Below are positions 60,883 to 64,000 of a stretch of DNA of 64,000 nucleotides, piece by piece. Where the stretch lies: NCBI RefSeq assembly GCF_010093535.1, contig NW_022985211.1:39766-103765 (forward strand). The letters are read 5' to 3'. The position numbers and the translations under genes were made by a program. Position 1 is the stretch's first letter; every line of letters starts with the position of its first letter. The notes beneath the pieces were generated by a model, which did not search any database, had not been told where the DNA came from, and saw only the letters and a list, made by a program, of their open reading frames with translations. This DNA comes from Lindgomyces ingoldianus (taxonomy: Eukaryota; Ascomycota; Dothideomycetes; Pleosporales; Lindgomycetaceae).

Positions 60883-61172
60883 TGTAACAGCGCAGGCAAG
60901 ACAATAGGTCTAAATGCAGTAGAAGTCTACTTAGAGGCATATAGGAGTGCGTGGGGACTCTAAACCTAGGAATGCTATTAACACTTATAGACCTTATACA
61001 AAAGGATATTAGAAAACTACTAAGCTAGCTACAGAGGCGAGGTGCAACTAAATACATAAGGGAATAGAGGTAACAGCAGGGGACTAGGTTAAGTCATGGT
61101 CGGGGCCGATACGGGGACCCTTCAGATAGGATCCGAGCGACCCGAGATGGAACGATTCGTAGAATCGTTACA
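60883..61172 (-). repeat. 5' LTR of gypsy G1
   Basis: Outer right ~90 bases unmutated (GGTCGGGGCCGATACGGG), inner left part mutated. Mirror image of its partner. Confidence 0.92.
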
Positions 61173-61414
61173 ACTTTCTTTAGCGCGCACTTGTGTCTTT
61201 AGCTTCTTCTTATTACTACACGCTCTAAACTCTTTTAGAGTAGTTAGATAAGCTTTATTCTTAACTATTAAAGTCTTTTTTGCCTAAATTTACTTTTTTT
61301 TATGTAATCTATATTACGTAGTAGCCTTATTTACTACTTAAAGCTTTATAATTTTCTTTTATGCTAACACTAGCTTATATGTAATAATTACTGCCTTTTT
61401 TAAAACTTTCTTAA

Positions 61415-61618
61415 TGTCACGGTCGGCATGCTCAAGCTACAAGCAAGAGGTGGTGTAACTCAACTAGATTAAACAAAGGAGCAGAGGAGCTGCTCTGCGA
61501 GTTTAAATATACATGTGTGCCCTCTGCCAAGGCGCTACTCGTAGCACTAGCGTGCTACTCGTTGCGCAAGCGAGGGAGCTGATGCCGCAGAGCATGTGAG
61601 GCGGTACACGCCGTCACA
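61415..61618. mobile_element. 204-bp solo LTR, nearly free of RIP
   Basis: Starts TGTCACGGTCGGCATGC and ends CACGCCGTCACA, with a perfect TSD CTTAA (61410-61414, 61619-61623). It interrupts A5. In contrast to all surroundings, composition is normal and CpA/CpG are retained. The middle has local repeats (GCTACTCGTAGCAC, GTGCTACTCGTTGCGC). No internal region or second copy is in the window. Orientation unknown. Confidence 0.85.
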
Positions 61619-61926
61619 CTTAAAAGCTTTTACTATAGACATTAGTAAGCTATCTATATTCCTTTAAATTTTTACTTTTATAAGCATTAATTATAACCTA
61701 AATTTAAAAGTATTACTAAGAGTTTACAACTACTAGGGCTTGTTATTAATAGGTAGTAGTAGTAATAAAGTATATAACTAGACATTAAGGGCTATTTTAA
61801 GTTATTTTAGGTTAAATAAGACTAAACTAGTGTCTTAAAACTCTTTTTAAATATTACTAAAAGTAATTACTACATTATAGGCACGTATAAAGTATAGTAG
61901 AAACTTAAGTTTTATAATATAAGTAA

Positions 61927-64000
61927 TGTTAAATGGGCTCTAACAGCTAGCTGCTTATAGTATAAGCACTTAAGTAGCAAGAGTAAGAGTGGTGTACAGT
62001 GTGCACAGCGTATAAGGTAGGTAAGGTAAAGGCAACATGTTTCTAGTTCTATTACTTTTATCTTTCCTCTATATAGAGAAAAAGAGAGATATTTAGATGT
62101 TTATACATAAAAGTTTACACATAAGCATTATATAACATAGATATGTAATCCTGCTTCTACACAATTATTTATATCTAGGCTGCAACACTGCTACTATGTA
62201 TAGACACTAGCAACTTTTTTTTTTATCTAAAGAGTTACCTTTTATACATGTTACCTCTCTTTTATCTATGTAAGTCTATCTAATTATATTCTACCTTTAC
62301 TTTACCCTATTTATTAAGACTTGCCTTAGTAATGCTGTATGTTAAAATAGGCTAGTTACACTATATAAATAGCTTTATAAATAGTGTAAAGCATTTTAAG
62401 CTATTATTATCTAGCCTTTATACGCTTACTTTATAAGTAATTTAGTAGTATATAAACTATTTTATGTAGGGTTTTGTGCTAGAATAGTGTAAGATCTTTA
62501 CATAGGCAGGTGCGTAGGGAGGTGTATATAATAAGGTCTTCTTTTTTTCTTTACCTTTTTTTCTTTATCCTTTACTTTTTAAGCCTTACTGTACTATTCC
62601 CTAGCTCTTTTCTTTTTTTATATAGTGCTAATAGTAACAGATACTTCTGCCTACACACACACACACACACACACATAGAGAGAGAGAGAGAGAGATGTCT
62701 CTCTAGCCTTTCTTCTCTACCTTTAGCGCTGTTAGTGCGGGCGTCTTTAACGTCCTTATGCAGTCTAGCAGCCTAGGGCGCATTTATGTTACTTTTTTAA
62801 CTAGTTCTACTACTAATTAGTAGTTTATTTAGTGTCTTAGCATAAATATATAAATCTTTTAGCTTTTTTACTTTTTTTTTTATATAAAATGCTAATTATA
62901 GATAGGCTAAGAAGCAGCATGTAGCAGCTTTACTATTTTATAATATTAATATTATCTTGCCTACTAGCACTAATCTGCAGCTGTAGGCAGTAAAGGTTAT
63001 ATGTTATAAAAAGTACTTTTATACAGTCTTAGTTTAAAGTTATAGTTAAGTTTTAGTAACTTTATATACTTATTATTATAGTAGCACTACTAGTGCTTTT
63101 TTTTTTATTAAGTGTTATATGTTAGCTAACTTTTAGGCTAATGCCTACACTTTATGCGTATAGTAGAGCTGTAGTCTGCATTATAACTACTATATATAAG
63201 GGGTAGTAGCCTTTTCTTTTTCTATATACTAGGTAAATAGACTGTCCTTTTTACATATCCTTTTCTTCTAATCTTATAATAAGAAAAATAAGTGTGTATA
63301 ATAAAAAAAATAAAAAAGATAAGCCTTATATAAAGGTGTTATTAGTCTAGTTAGTTTAAAGCATCTTTGCGCATAAAATCTAGCTAGTCTACAGATGCTT
63401 CTATCTAGACAGAGAGGTAGTTAGTTAAGACTAATAATTAAAAAGCCTAGTTTAGTGTTTTTTTTATATATATATTTACTAAGTTATTTTTACTATTAAT
63501 TTACTTAATTTTAGTAATTTCTTTTTTTTATATAATTTATAAAGTAACATAATGTTAATTATAAGTTACTTTTTACTAGTAGTGCCTAGCTTAATAAGGT
63601 AATTATATAAAAACTTTAAATCTATATAGATTACTACTAAAATTAGTAGTAGTTTAAGTGTTTATATAATTTACTATAAAGTTATACTAAAAGTAATTAC
63701 ATTATTAAACCTTTTAACTATTTTATATAGTTTACTAGTAAAGACACTTTTAGTTACTCTTTTACACTTAGTAGAATTCTAGTGTATAATGTTGCCTAGT
63801 ATTTTAAAGCAGTTACTTTACTTTATACAGTCCTTATTACCTAATATAATTAAAAATTCTAGCTATAAGCTAAGGTTCTTATTGTTAGTAAATAATCTAT
63901 CTATAAAGATAAACAGCTTTGCATAATTAAGCTGTAATAGTAGAAAAGTAAGACTGCGCTTACTATTATCTATCTGCTATTAAATTTATGCGTTAAGTGT
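61927..64000 (-). mobile_element. Ty1/copia E3, partial (runs off the window)
   Basis: 280-bp LTR at 61927-62206 (TGTTAAATGGGC to TATAGACA), then the interior colinear with the reverse of E2 from 32512 down to about 30780. The adjacent pentamer AGTAA (61922-61926) is the candidate TSD. On the minus strand it carries RNase H (about 63460-64000). Confidence 0.88.
62658..62694. repeat. (CA)n(GA)n compound microsatellite in E3
   Basis: Inverted counterpart of the microsatellite in E2 (32020-32066); an 88-codon ORF across it is an artefact. Confidence 0.9.

Larger units (their letters stand above)
53973..61172 (-). mobile_element. Ty3/gypsy element G1 (complete)
   Basis: Exactly 7200 bp by my count; LTRs of 290 bp at 53973-54262 and 60883-61172; perfect TSD ACTTT (53968-53972, 61173-61177). 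On the minus strand the polypurine tract AAAAAGGGGGGTAG precedes the left LTR. RT and integrase read on the minus strand, so the 5' LTR is the right one. It is a sister to truncated G2. Confidence 0.93.
48098..61926 (-). mobile_element. pogo family A element A5, split into four pieces
   Basis: Pieces 48098-48219, 53884-53972, 61173-61414 and 61619-61926 join to 761 bp colinear with A2 (8413-9177). Left TIR ACGTACCTAACAGGTTGGCC with TA at 48096-48097. Three LTR insertions (F, G1, a 204-bp solo LTR) have TSDs that fit the rejoined A sequence exactly. The fourth interruption, E3, leaves the window before the remainder of A5. Confidence 0.88.

Overview
The window looks like a heterochromatic, transposon-only block from a filamentous ascomycete (Pezizomycotina). 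I find no intact host gene, tRNA, rRNA, CRISPR array or bacterial-type operon. Almost every segment shows the signature of repeat-induced point mutation (RIP): CpA/TpG are scarce, TpA is in great excess, and transposon reading frames are broken mainly by TAA/TAG where CAA/CAG would be expected (also His to Tyr, Cys to Tyr, Asp to Asn). Most long ORFs here are therefore chance fragments. Element limits below were read from terminal repeats and target-site duplications (TSDs).

Layout. 1-553: minus-strand end of a solo-type LTR (family D) inside nested Fot1/pogo fragments (family B). 553-4377: unrecognised degraded repeat plus a copia LTR fragment. 4378-8380: B fragments, a D LTR, and a fold-back B element holding a complete pogo element (A1) and a TRIM retrotransposon (TRIM1a). 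8413-9177: one half of a second A element (A2). 9178-11020: C-terminal half and 3' LTR of a Ty1/copia element (M). 11021-11556 and 42826-43271: lightly mutated single-copy-like DNA flanking a large unclassified long-TIR element J (11557-42825). J carries a complete B element, a Ty3/gypsy element H (15212-34664), a pogo-like element K (36108-38222), and a D LTR split by a 4.06-kb TIR element L (38597-42656). H itself contains two copia elements (E1, internally deleted; E2, full length), a TRIM (TRIM1b), a solo TRIM LTR and another D LTR. 43272-44371: the other half of an A element (A4). 44372-46769: the upstream half of a copia pol on the minus strand (N), with a second TRIM family (TRIM2). 46770-48095: a G-family gypsy end. 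48098-61926: A element A5 split by gypsy F, gypsy G1 and a nearly unmutated 204-bp solo LTR, then cut by copia E3, which runs off the window.

Main inference: the A2/M and A4/N junctions are the two ends of one inversion of about 35 kb. Flipping 9178-44371 rebuilds a complete A element and joins the two copia halves in frame across the reverse-transcriptase domain. Other points worth following are two TRIM families with perfect 5-bp TSDs, element L with a 6-bp TSD and a Cys-rich reading frame, RIP-spared outer edges on LTR pairs, and a fold-back pogo derivative.

All the elements appear coding-dead. Nesting gives a relative order: J before H, H before E1/E2/TRIM1b, E2 before D3; J before D4 before L; copia M/N before G2 before A5 before F, G1, E3 and the 204-bp LTR.
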